Assembly: GCF_016722765.1 (NCBI RefSeq) | Contig: NZ_JAEQND010000004.1 | Coordinates: forward strand, 186,001 to 250,000 | DNA: 64,000 bases | DNA from: Ramlibacter alkalitolerans | Lineage (GTDB): Bacteria; Pseudomonadota; Gammaproteobacteria; Burkholderiales; Burkholderiaceae_C | Direction of reading: 5' to 3' | Part shown: in pieces, positions 26,140 to 32,596 of the stretch | How positions within the stretch are numbered: position 1 is the first letter of the stretch | Layout: every line of letters starts with the position of its first letter | The notes under the pieces: generated by a model | What the model was told of the DNA's origin: nothing | Seen by the model: only the letters and a program-made list of their open reading frames with translations | The model's database searches: none | Translations under genes and position numbers: made by a program

Positions 26140-26574
26140 GTGCGCGCGCTCGCGGCGGGACTGCTCGCCGCCGCCTGCAGCGCCGCTTGCGCGCAGGAAG
26201 TCGTTGCGTATGTCGTCGAGGGTGACCGCATCGCGCAACCGCTCGCCGGCCTGCGCGGCGATGCGTCGCGGGGCCGGGCCATCGTCGCCAGCCGGCAGCA
26301 GGGCCTGTGCCTGCTGTGCCATACCGCGCCCATCCCCGAGGAACGCTTCCAGGGCAATCTCGCACCCGATCTCGCGGGGGTCGGCGCCCGCCTCAGCGCG
26401 GCCCAGTTGCGGCTGCGCGTGGTGGACCCGCGCCGGGTGAACCCGGCCAGCTTCATGCCTGCTTTCCACGCGGCGAACAACGCCCAGCGCATCGGTGCGG
26501 CCTGGGCCGGCAAACCCGTGCTGGGCGCGCAGCAGATCGAGGATGTCGTCGCCTGGCTGGCCACGCTGCGTTAG
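26140..26574 (+). CDS. soxX: Sulfur-oxidation cytochrome c, SoxX
   Basis: Periplasmic monoheme cytochrome of 144 residues and partner of SoxA in attaching thiosulfate sulfur to SoxY. It begins with a signal peptide (MRALAAGLLAAACSAACAQE). Heme site C57-LL-C60-H61, and the distal methionine is probably M106 (NPASFMPAFH), followed by IEDVVAWLATL. The chosen start is GTG 26140. An upstream GTG (26110) would place the leader inside the family 1 repeat, so the repeat probably inserted just ahead of the gene. First gene of soxX-Y-Z-A. Confidence 0.88.
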   Translation: MRALAAGLLAAACSAACAQEVVAYVVEGDRIAQPLAGLRGDASRGRAIVASRQQGLCLLCHTAPIPEERFQGNLAPDLAGVGARLSAAQLRLRVVDPRRVNPASFMPAFHAANNAQRIGAAWAGKPVLGAQQIEDVVAWLATLR

Positions 26575-26583
26575 GCTTGCGCG

Positions 26584-27054
26584 ATGGAGCCTGCATCCTC
26601 TCCCCGCCGACGCCTGCTGCTGCAGGCGGGCGCCGCCGCCGCCGCGCAGGTGCTGGTGCGGCCCGCCGCCGGCGAGGAGGCGCCGGCGCTCGCCGCGCTG
26701 GTGGCGCAGTTCGCCGGCGCACAGCCGGTGCGTGCAGGCCGCGTGAAGATCGAGATCGCGCAGCTGGTCGACAACGGCAACGTCGTGCCGATGCGGGTGA
26801 CGGTCGACAGCCCCATGACGGCGGCCGAGCACGTGACCGAGATCGCCGTCTTCAACGAGAAGAACCCGCAGCGCGACGTCGCCCGCTTCCAGCTCGGGCC
26901 GCGCGCCGGCAAGGCCGACGTCTCCACGCGCATCCGGCTGGCCACCAGCCAGCAGCTGGTGGCGCTGGCGCGCATGAACGACGGCAGCGTGTGGGCCGAC
27001 CGCGCCGACGTGATCGTGGTGCTGGCCGCCTGCATCGAGGAAGCGAAGCCCTGA
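26584..27054 (+). CDS. soxY: Sulfur carrier SoxY-like protein
   Basis: Periplasmic carrier subunit of 156 residues. A basic start PRRRLLLQAG with hydrophobic stretch is consistent with a Tat or Sec signal. The family body is clear: VKIEIAQLVDNGNVVPMRVT, HVTEIAVFNEKNPQRDVARF, VSTRIRLATSQQLVALARMN. In classical SoxY the sulfur is bound to a cysteine on a flexible GGCGG tail. Here the tail is LAACIEEAKP, with C150 present but the glycines missing. The protein may still carry sulfur or may be specialised. TGATG overlap with soxZ shows tight coupling. Confidence 0.87.
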   Translation: MEPASSPRRRLLLQAGAAAAAQVLVRPAAGEEAPALAALVAQFAGAQPVRAGRVKIEIAQLVDNGNVVPMRVTVDSPMTAAEHVTEIAVFNEKNPQRDVARFQLGPRAGKADVSTRIRLATSQQLVALARMNDGSVWADRADVIVVLAACIEEAKP

Positions 27055-27377
27055 TGGCGGCGCGCACGTTGATCCAGTTCCCCGCGACCGCCGCCCTCGG
27101 CGAGGCGGTCCAGGTGCGCGTGACCATCGCCCACGCGATGGAAAGCGGCTTTCGCCCCGGCATGGACGGCAAGCCGGTGCCGCGCGACATCCTGCGGCGT
27201 TTCACCTGCCGCTACAACGGCGAGGTCGTGTTCAGTGCCGAACTCTCGCCCGCCATCGCGGCCAATCCCTATCTCGCCTTCCACCTCGTGGCCGACCGCA
27301 GCGGCACGCTGGAATTCGAATGGCAGGGCGACCACGGCTTCTCGCAGGTCGAGCAGCGGCCCTTGCAGGTGACCTGA
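27054..27377 (+). CDS. soxZ: Sulfur carrier partner SoxZ
   Basis: Small beta-sandwich protein of 107 residues that pairs with SoxY in the periplasm. Typical features are the N-terminal strand (TLIQFPATAALGEAVQVRVT), HAMESGFRPGMDGKPVPRDI and RFTCRYNGEVVFSAEL, and a C-terminal region GTLEFEWQGDHGFS. It lacks its own signal peptide, as is normal, since it is exported bound to SoxY. Coupled to both neighbours by TGATG overlaps. Confidence 0.93.
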   Translation: MAARTLIQFPATAALGEAVQVRVTIAHAMESGFRPGMDGKPVPRDILRRFTCRYNGEVVFSAELSPAIAANPYLAFHLVADRSGTLEFEWQGDHGFSQVEQRPLQVT

Positions 27378-28138
27378 TGCCGCGCCTGCGCGGGGTCGTC
27401 CTGGCGCTGCTGGCCGCTTCGGCGTGGGCGGCGCCGGGGGACGCGCGGCGCTCCGGGTTCGAGGACATGGGCGCGTCCACGCAGGCGATGCAGCGCGACG
27501 ACGCCATGAATCCGGCGATGCTGTGGGTCGGCGAAGGCGAACAGCTGTGGGCGCGCGCGCCTTCAGCATCCTCGCGTTCCTGCGCGGGCTGCCACGGCGA
27601 GCCGTCTTCGATGCGCGGCGTGGCAGCGCGCTATCCGGCCTGGGACGAGGCGCTGGCGCGACCCGTGGACCTGTCCACGCGCATCGATCTGTGCCGGCAG
27701 CGGCACCAGGGGCAGGCCGCGTGGCCCGTCGAGCATGCGGACTTGCTGGCGCTGGAGACGCTGGTGGGCCTGCAGTCGCGCGGCATGCCGATCGCGCCGC
27801 CCCCCGATCCCCGGCTGGCGCCGCATGCGGCGCGCGGCGAGGCGTTGTTCCGCCAGCGCCTGGGGCAGCTGGAGCTGTCCTGCGCGCAGTGCCACGAGGA
27901 GCGTGCCGGCGGCAAGCTGGCCGGCTCGCTGATCCCGCAAGGGCATGCCACGGGCTATCCGATCTATCGCCTGGAGTGGCAGGGGCTGGGTTCCCTGTGG
28001 CGGCGCGTGCGCGGCTGCATGACCGGCGTGCGCGCGGAGCCGTTCGCCGCAGGATCGCTGGAGTTCACGCAGCTGCAGCTGTATCTGGCGCAGCGTGCGA
28101 GAGGAATGAACGTGGAGACGCCGGCGGTGCGTCCCTGA
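27377..28138 (+). CDS. soxA: Diheme cytochrome c SoxA (L-cysteine S-thiosulfotransferase subunit)
   Basis: Periplasmic cytochrome of 253 residues. With SoxX it oxidatively couples thiosulfate to the SoxY cysteine. A signal peptide (LRGVVLALLAASAWA) is followed by two heme sites, C69-AG-C72-H73 and C169-AQ-C172-H173, and the active-site cysteine ligand C214 (RRVRGCMTGV). This is a two-heme SoxA. Starts at ATG 27377, overlapping the soxZ stop (TGATG). Last gene of the cluster. soxB and soxCD are not adjacent, so the complete thiosulfate-oxidising system is either split or partial. Confidence 0.93.
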   Translation: MPRLRGVVLALLAASAWAAPGDARRSGFEDMGASTQAMQRDDAMNPAMLWVGEGEQLWARAPSASSRSCAGCHGEPSSMRGVAARYPAWDEALARPVDLSTRIDLCRQRHQGQAAWPVEHADLLALETLVGLQSRGMPIAPPPDPRLAPHAARGEALFRQRLGQLELSCAQCHEERAGGKLAGSLIPQGHATGYPIYRLEWQGLGSLWRRVRGCMTGVRAEPFAAGSLEFTQLQLYLAQRARGMNVETPAVRP

Positions 28139-28142
28139 TATG

Positions 28143-28310
28143 TCCGTCATCCCCGCGAAGGCGGAGACCCAGGGCTCCCGATGGCGCGCTGCGCGCGCTC
28201 TTCCCGGGTTCCCGCCTGCGCGGGAATGCCGGGGACGCCCGGGCAGCTCCGCTGCGCTCGCTGAGCGCTGGGGTTCGCAGGGCTCACCACCAGCCTACGA
28301 AGCCCCAGCG
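28143..28310. repeat. Family 1 palindrome pair plus half of a family 6 palindrome
   Basis: Family 1 units (CCGTCATCCCCGCGAAGGCG and CCCGCCTGCGCGGGAATGCC) around GCGCGCTGCGCGCGC occupy 28143-28234. At 28262-28301 follows AGCGCTGGGGTTCGC and GGCTCACCACCAGCCTACGA, the right half of the palindrome seen whole at 49405-49477. The block separates convergent soxA and lpdA. Confidence 0.75.
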
Positions 28311-28323
28311 AAGTCGATTGCGG

Positions 28324-30153
28324 CTACTTCCTCTGCGGCGGCACGTCCGTGCACGTGCCGTGCGCGATCTCCGCCGCCATGCCGATGCTCTCGCCGAGCG
28401 TCGGGTGCGGGTGGATCGTCTTGCCGATGTCGATCTCGTCGGCGCCCATCTCGATGGCCAGCGCCACTTCGCCGATCATGTCGCCGGCATGCGTGCCGAC
28501 GATGCCGCCGCCCAGGATGCGGTGCGTCTGGGCGTCGAACAGCAGCTTGGTGAAGCCCTCGTCGCGCGTGTTGGCGATGGCGCGCCCGGAGGCGGTCCAG
28601 GGGAAGTGGCCCTTCTTGATCGCGATCCCTTCCGCCTTGGCCTGGTCCTCGGTGAGGCCCACCCAGGCCACTTCGGGGTCGGTGTAGGCCACGCTGGGGA
28701 TCACGCGCGCATTGAAGGTCGACTTCTCGCCGGCCGCAACTTCCGCCGCGACGTGCGCCTCGTGCACCGCCTTGTGGGCCAGCATCGGCTGGCCGACGAT
28801 GTCGCCGATGGCGAAGATGTGCGGCACGTTGGTGCGCATCGAGATGTCGACCGGGATGAAGCCGCGGTCGGTGACGGTCACGCCCGCCTTCTCGGCGCCG
28901 ATCTTCTTGCCGTTGGGCGAGCGGCCCACGGCCTGCAGCACCAGGTCGTAGACCTGCGGCTCCTTGGGTGCCTGCTCGCCTTCGAAGCGGACCAGGATGC
29001 CGTCCTTCGTCGCTTCGGCGCCGACGGTCTTGGTCTTCAGCATGATGTTGTCGAAGCGCGGCGTGTTCATCTTCTGCCACACGCGCACCAGGTCGCGGTC
29101 CGCGCCCTGCATCAGGCCGTCGAGCATTTCCACCACGTCAAGCCGCGCGCCCAGCGTGGAGTACACGGTGCCCATCTCCAGGCCGATGATGCCGCCGCCC
29201 AGGATCAGCATGCGCTTCGGCTCGGTCGCGAGTTCCAGCGCGCCGGTGGAGTCCACCACCCGCGGGTCCTTGGGCATGAAGGGCAGCGAGACGGCCTGCG
29301 AGCCCGCCGCGATGATCGCGTTGCGGAAGCGGATCACCTGCTTCTTGCCGGTGGTGTCCTTGCCGTCGCCGGAAGTCTCCTGCACTTCCAGGTGGTACGG
29401 ATCGAGGAAGGTGCCGATGCCGCGCACAACCGTCACCTTGCGCATCTTCGCCATCGCGGCCAGGCCGCCGGTCAGCTTGCCCGTGACCTTGTCCTTGTGC
29501 GCCTTGAGCTTCGCACGATCGACGGTGGGCTTGCCGAAGGAGATGCCCAGGGCATCCATGTGGCTCACTTCGTCCATCACGGCGGCCACGTGCAGCAGCG
29601 CCTTGGAGGGGATGCAGCCGACGTTGAGGCAGACGCCGCCGAGGGTCGCGTAGCGCTCGACGATCACCGTCTTCATGCCGAGGTCGGCGGCGCGGAAGGC
29701 GGCGGAGTAGCCGCCGGGACCGGCACCGAGGACGAGCATCTCGCATTCGAGGTCGACGCCGCCGGAGTAGGAACCGGCAGGGGCTGGAGCGGCTGGCGCC
29801 GCCTTGCCCTCACCCCGGCCCTCTCCCGCAGGGGCGGGAGAGGGAGAGGAAACCGGGGCCGGCTTGGCTCCCTCTCCCCTCTGGGGAGAGGGTTGGGGTG
29901 AGGGGCTGGCACCCGCAGCGGCTTCGATCGTGAGCAGCACCGACCCTTCGGCAACCTTGTCCCCGACCTTGACCTTCAGTTCCTTCACCACCCCCGCATG
30001 CGTCGACGGGATCTCCATCGACGCCTTGTCGCTTTCCACCGTCACCAGCGATTGTTCGACCTTCACCGTGTCGCCGGCCTTGACCAGCACCTCGATGACG
30101 GCCACCTCCTTGAAGTCCCCGATGTCGGGGACTTTCACTTCCGTCTGTGCCAT
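28324..30153 (-). CDS. lpdA: Dihydrolipoyl dehydrogenase with N-terminal lipoyl domain, E3 of pyruvate dehydrogenase
   Basis: E3 subunit of 609 residues. Residues 1-78 are a lipoyl domain (ESDKASMEI, lipoylated K43), an arrangement known from Neisseria and other Betaproteobacteria. A linker (79-131) follows that is largely encoded by family 2 palindromic repeats, then the flavoprotein: GAGPGGYSA, redox pair C175-LNVG-C180, NAD site GGGIIGLEMGTV and HPHPTLGE (catalytic H583, E588). It transfers electrons from dihydrolipoamide to NAD+. Last gene of aceE-aceF-bph-lpdA. Confidence 0.96.
   Translation of the reverse strand: MAQTEVKVPDIGDFKEVAVIEVLVKAGDTVKVEQSLVTVESDKASMEIPSTHAGVVKELKVKVGDKVAEGSVLLTIEAAAGASPSPQPSPQRGEGAKPAPVSSPSPAPAGEGRGEGKAAPAAPAPAGSYSGGVDLECEMLVLGAGPGGYSAAFRAADLGMKTVIVERYATLGGVCLNVGCIPSKALLHVAAVMDEVSHMDALGISFGKPTVDRAKLKAHKDKVTGKLTGGLAAMAKMRKVTVVRGIGTFLDPYHLEVQETSGDGKDTTGKKQVIRFRNAIIAAGSQAVSLPFMPKDPRVVDSTGALELATEPKRMLILGGGIIGLEMGTVYSTLGARLDVVEMLDGLMQGADRDLVRVWQKMNTPRFDNIMLKTKTVGAEATKDGILVRFEGEQAPKEPQVYDLVLQAVGRSPNGKKIGAEKAGVTVTDRGFIPVDISMRTNVPHIFAIGDIVGQPMLAHKAVHEAHVAAEVAAGEKSTFNARVIPSVAYTDPEVAWVGLTEDQAKAEGIAIKKGHFPWTASGRAIANTRDEGFTKLLFDAQTHRILGGGIVGTHAGDMIGEVALAIEMGADEIDIGKTIHPHPTLGESIGMAAEIAHGTCTDVPPQRK
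29803..29910. repeat. Family 2 palindrome pair translated inside lpdA
   Basis: Two repeat units (CCCTCACCCCGGCCCTCTCC and CCTCTCCCCTCTGGGGAGAG with following GGTTGGGGTGAGGG) lie in frame in the linker of LpdA and encode SPSPQPSPQRGEGA and SPAPAGEGRGEG (residues 82-96 and 104-117). Same DNA family as the intergenic copies at 4419 and 9023. Confidence 0.85.
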
Positions 30154-30239
30154 TTATCGTTTCTCCCGCCGGGCCGTCCCAAGGGAGCAACGCGCCCCCT
30201 CGGGGGGCAGCGACGACACGCAGTGCGGAGCGTGGGCAA

Positions 30240-30830
30240 TCATTTTTGTTCTTTCGCTTTGACGGTGAAGATGTCGCAGGGCATCTCGGAATTGCGGTCG
30301 AATTCGCAACCGGCGGCGATCCCTGCTTCCGCGACTTCGCGCGCGGTCTTGGCCTTGGCATAGGCGGCATGCATGGCACCCAGCGCGAAGCTGCGACCCG
30401 AGCCTATCCCCCAGAACTCCTTGAACTCGAAGACCTCGCGGTAGCTGTACAGGCCGTAGATGCCGGCGGCGTTCGCGATCACCACGCTGAACTGGCTGGA
30501 CTCGTACGGGTCGCTGTCTTCTTCCTTGGTCTGCAGGAAGAAGTTGTCCTTCAGGTACGGGTGCAGCTTGGTGAAGGTGTCGAACACCTCGTCCTTGCTC
30601 CCGAGCTTGAGGATCTCCCGCGGCATCGAGCCCATCGCCTTGCGCAACACCGGAAAGTGCGCCACCGTGCCGGCCATCCCGATGTAGCTCGGGCCGTCGT
30701 CGGTCTCGACCTTGAAGATCTTGGTGTTGTCCTCGAACCGGTGCGCAAGGCGGGTGTCACCGAAGGTCACCAGGGTGTCCGCCGCGATGGCGATCTGCCC
30801 GGCTTTCTTCACCACCACTACTGTTGTCAT
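30240..30830 (-). CDS. Betaproteobacterial proteasome homologue (BPH), Ntn-hydrolase
   Basis: Protein of 196 residues with the fold pattern of proteasome beta subunits and HslV. After removal of Met1 the N-terminus is TTVVVV, exposing a catalytic threonine. D18 (IAIAADTLVTFGD) and a lysine in NTKIFKV (K37 or K40) fit the Asp17 and Lys33 positions, and GIGSGRSFALGAMHAAY matches the HslV helix after the GSG turn. It is too divergent for HslV and has no HslU ATPase beside it. It best fits the BPH family described in Betaproteobacteria, a ring peptidase-like protein of unknown substrate. It sits between aceF and lpdA, 15 bp after aceF, so it is cotranscribed with pyruvate dehydrogenase. Confidence 0.85.
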   Translation of the reverse strand: MTTVVVVKKAGQIAIAADTLVTFGDTRLAHRFEDNTKIFKVETDDGPSYIGMAGTVAHFPVLRKAMGSMPREILKLGSKDEVFDTFTKLHPYLKDNFFLQTKEEDSDPYESSQFSVVIANAAGIYGLYSYREVFEFKEFWGIGSGRSFALGAMHAAYAKAKTAREVAEAGIAAGCEFDRNSEMPCDIFTVKAKEQK

Positions 30831-30845
30831 CGAGTCTTGTAGTTC

Positions 30846-32540
30846 TTAGAGAAGGACGCGGCGGAAGTCCGCGAGGATCTGCCCCAGGTATGCGTTGAAG
30901 CGCGCGGCCGAGGCGCCGTCGATGACACGGTGGTCCCACGACAGCGACAGCGGCAGCATCAAGCGCGGCTGGAACTGCTTGCCGTCCCAGACCGGCTCGG
31001 TCTGGCTGCGGCACACGCCAAGGATAGCGACTTCCGGCGCGTTGATGATCGGCGTGAAGTAACGTCCACCGATACCGCCGAGTGACGAAATGGTGAAAGT
31101 CGCGCCCGACATGTCGCCCGGCGAGAGCTTGCCGTCGCGCGCCTTCTTCGCGAGCTCGGCCATTTCCTGGCTGATCGCCAGCACGCCCTTCTTGTCGGCG
31201 TCCTTGATCACGGGGACCACGAGGCCGCTCGGCGTGTCCGCTGCGAAACCAATGTGGTAATAGCTCTTGAGCACCAGGTCGTCGCCATCGAGCGAGCTGT
31301 TGAAGTCGGGGAATTTCTTCAGCGCGGCAACGCAGGCCTTGATGAGGAAGGCGAGCATCGTGACCTTGACGCCCGACTTCTCGTTCTCCTTGTTGGTCGA
31401 GACGCGGAAGGCTTCGAGCTCGGTGATGTCCGCATCGTCGTGGTTGGTGACGTGCGGGATCAGCACCCAGTTACGGTGCAGGTTCGCGCCGCTGATCTTC
31501 TTGATCCGCGACAGCGGCTTGCGCTCGATGGGCCCGAACTTCGCGAAGTCCACCTTGGGCCAGGGCAGCAGGCCCAGCGCCTCGCCGCCACCGCCGCCGG
31601 CGGGCGCCTTCGCGGCAGCCGCCTTGGTCTGCGTCGCGCCAGCCATCACCGACTTGGTGAAGGCCTGGACGTCTTCCTGCGTGATGCGGCCCTTGGGCCC
31701 GGTGCCCTTGACCTCCTCCAGCGGCACTCCGAGCTCGCGCGCGAACTTGCGCACCGAGGGCGAGGCATGCGGGAGATTGCCGGTGGGCGCGGCGGGTTCG
31801 TGCGGCGGCAATGCAGCCGTCGGAGGGACGTGGTGCTGCTGCTGCGGCGCAGGCGCCTGTGCGGTGGCCGGGGCTGCTGCTCCCTCTCCCCTCTGGGGAG
31901 AGGGTTGGGGTGAGGGGCTGCCTGCGCTGGCAGCACCGCCCGCGCCTTCCACGATCGCGATCAGGTCCCCGATGTTGACCTTGTCTCCGATCTTGACCTT
32001 CAGTTCCTTGAGCACGCCGGCCGCCGACGAGGGAATCTCCATCGAAGCCTTGTCCGACTCGACGGTGATCAGCGACTGCTCCTGCTTGATGGTGTCGCCG
32101 GGCTTGACCAGCACCTCGATGACGGCGACATCCTTGAAGTCGCCGATGTCGGGGACCTTGACCTGGATGGAGCCTGAACCACCACCCTCACCCCGGCCCT
32201 CTCCCGCCGGGGCGGCAGAGGGAGTGGGAGCGGGAGCCGGGGCCGGTCTTGCTCCCTCTCCCCCCTGGGGAGAGGGCTGGGGTGAGGGGCTGCCCGCACC
32301 CGCAGCCGACTCCACCACCGCGATCACCGACCCTTCCGAGATCTTGTCCCCGAGCTGGATCTTCAGCTCCTTGACGATCCCCGCCACGCTGGACGGGATC
32401 TCCATCGAGGCCTTGTCGGATTCGACCGTGACGAGCGATTGCTCCTGCTTGATCGTGTCGCCCGGCTTGACCAGGATTTCGATGACGGCGACATCCTTGA
32501 AGTCCCCGATGTCGGGGACCTTCACTTCGACCAGTGCCAT
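30846..32540 (-). CDS. aceF: Dihydrolipoyllysine acetyltransferase, E2 of pyruvate dehydrogenase
   Basis: Core subunit of 564 residues that transfers the acetyl group to CoA. It has two very similar lipoyl domains (1-78 with K43; 124-199 with K164, both in VESDKASMEI), a subunit-binding domain (about 258-292, SPSVRKFARELGVPLEEV and TGPKGRITQEDV), a Gly/Ala linker, and the acyltransferase domain with catalytic H537 and D541 (SWDHRVIDG). Both linkers after the lipoyl domains contain translated family 2 repeats. Second gene of the operon, 56 bp after aceE. Confidence 0.97.
   Translation of the reverse strand: MALVEVKVPDIGDFKDVAVIEILVKPGDTIKQEQSLVTVESDKASMEIPSSVAGIVKELKIQLGDKISEGSVIAVVESAAGAGSPSPQPSPQGGEGARPAPAPAPTPSAAPAGEGRGEGGGSGSIQVKVPDIGDFKDVAVIEVLVKPGDTIKQEQSLITVESDKASMEIPSSAAGVLKELKVKIGDKVNIGDLIAIVEGAGGAASAGSPSPQPSPQRGEGAAAPATAQAPAPQQQHHVPPTAALPPHEPAAPTGNLPHASPSVRKFARELGVPLEEVKGTGPKGRITQEDVQAFTKSVMAGATQTKAAAAKAPAGGGGGEALGLLPWPKVDFAKFGPIERKPLSRIKKISGANLHRNWVLIPHVTNHDDADITELEAFRVSTNKENEKSGVKVTMLAFLIKACVAALKKFPDFNSSLDGDDLVLKSYYHIGFAADTPSGLVVPVIKDADKKGVLAISQEMAELAKKARDGKLSPGDMSGATFTISSLGGIGGRYFTPIINAPEVAILGVCRSQTEPVWDGKQFQPRLMLPLSLSWDHRVIDGASAARFNAYLGQILADFRRVLL
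31878..31922. repeat. Family 2 palindrome unit translated inside aceF, second linker
   Basis: Unit CCTCTCCCCTCTGGGGAGAG plus GGTTGGGGTGAGGG in frame, encoding GSPSPQPSPQRGEGA (residues 207-221) between lipoyl domain 2 and the subunit-binding domain. Confidence 0.85.
32184..32294. repeat. Family 2 palindrome pair translated inside aceF, first linker
   Basis: Two units, CCCTCACCCCGGCCCTCTCC and CCCTCTCCCCCCTGGGGAGA, in frame between the two lipoyl domains, encoding GSPSPQPSPQGGEGA and APAGEGRGEGG (residues 83-97 and 110-121). Confidence 0.85.
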
Positions 32541-32596
32541 GTTTCTTGTTCTCCGCGGCCCGTGGGGGGCCTTGTCGTTGTCTCAGGAAGCGATTG

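Noticed and set aside
28324..30153. Truncated second lipoyl protein fused by mistake to lpdA
   Set aside because: An N-terminal lipoyl domain on the pyruvate dehydrogenase E3 is established in Betaproteobacteria and Neisseria, so this is a normal arrangement.
30240..30830. HslV identity for the proteasome-like gene
   Set aside because: No HslU ATPase is adjacent, and the sequence beyond the N-terminal threonine and GSG turn diverges from HslV; BPH is the better fit.
29803..32294. Frameshift or assembly error as explanation of the Pro/Gly-rich linkers in LpdA and AceF
   Set aside because: The frames continue correctly into the next domain on both sides at all three places, and inserts appear only at linkers, so they are real in-frame elements.
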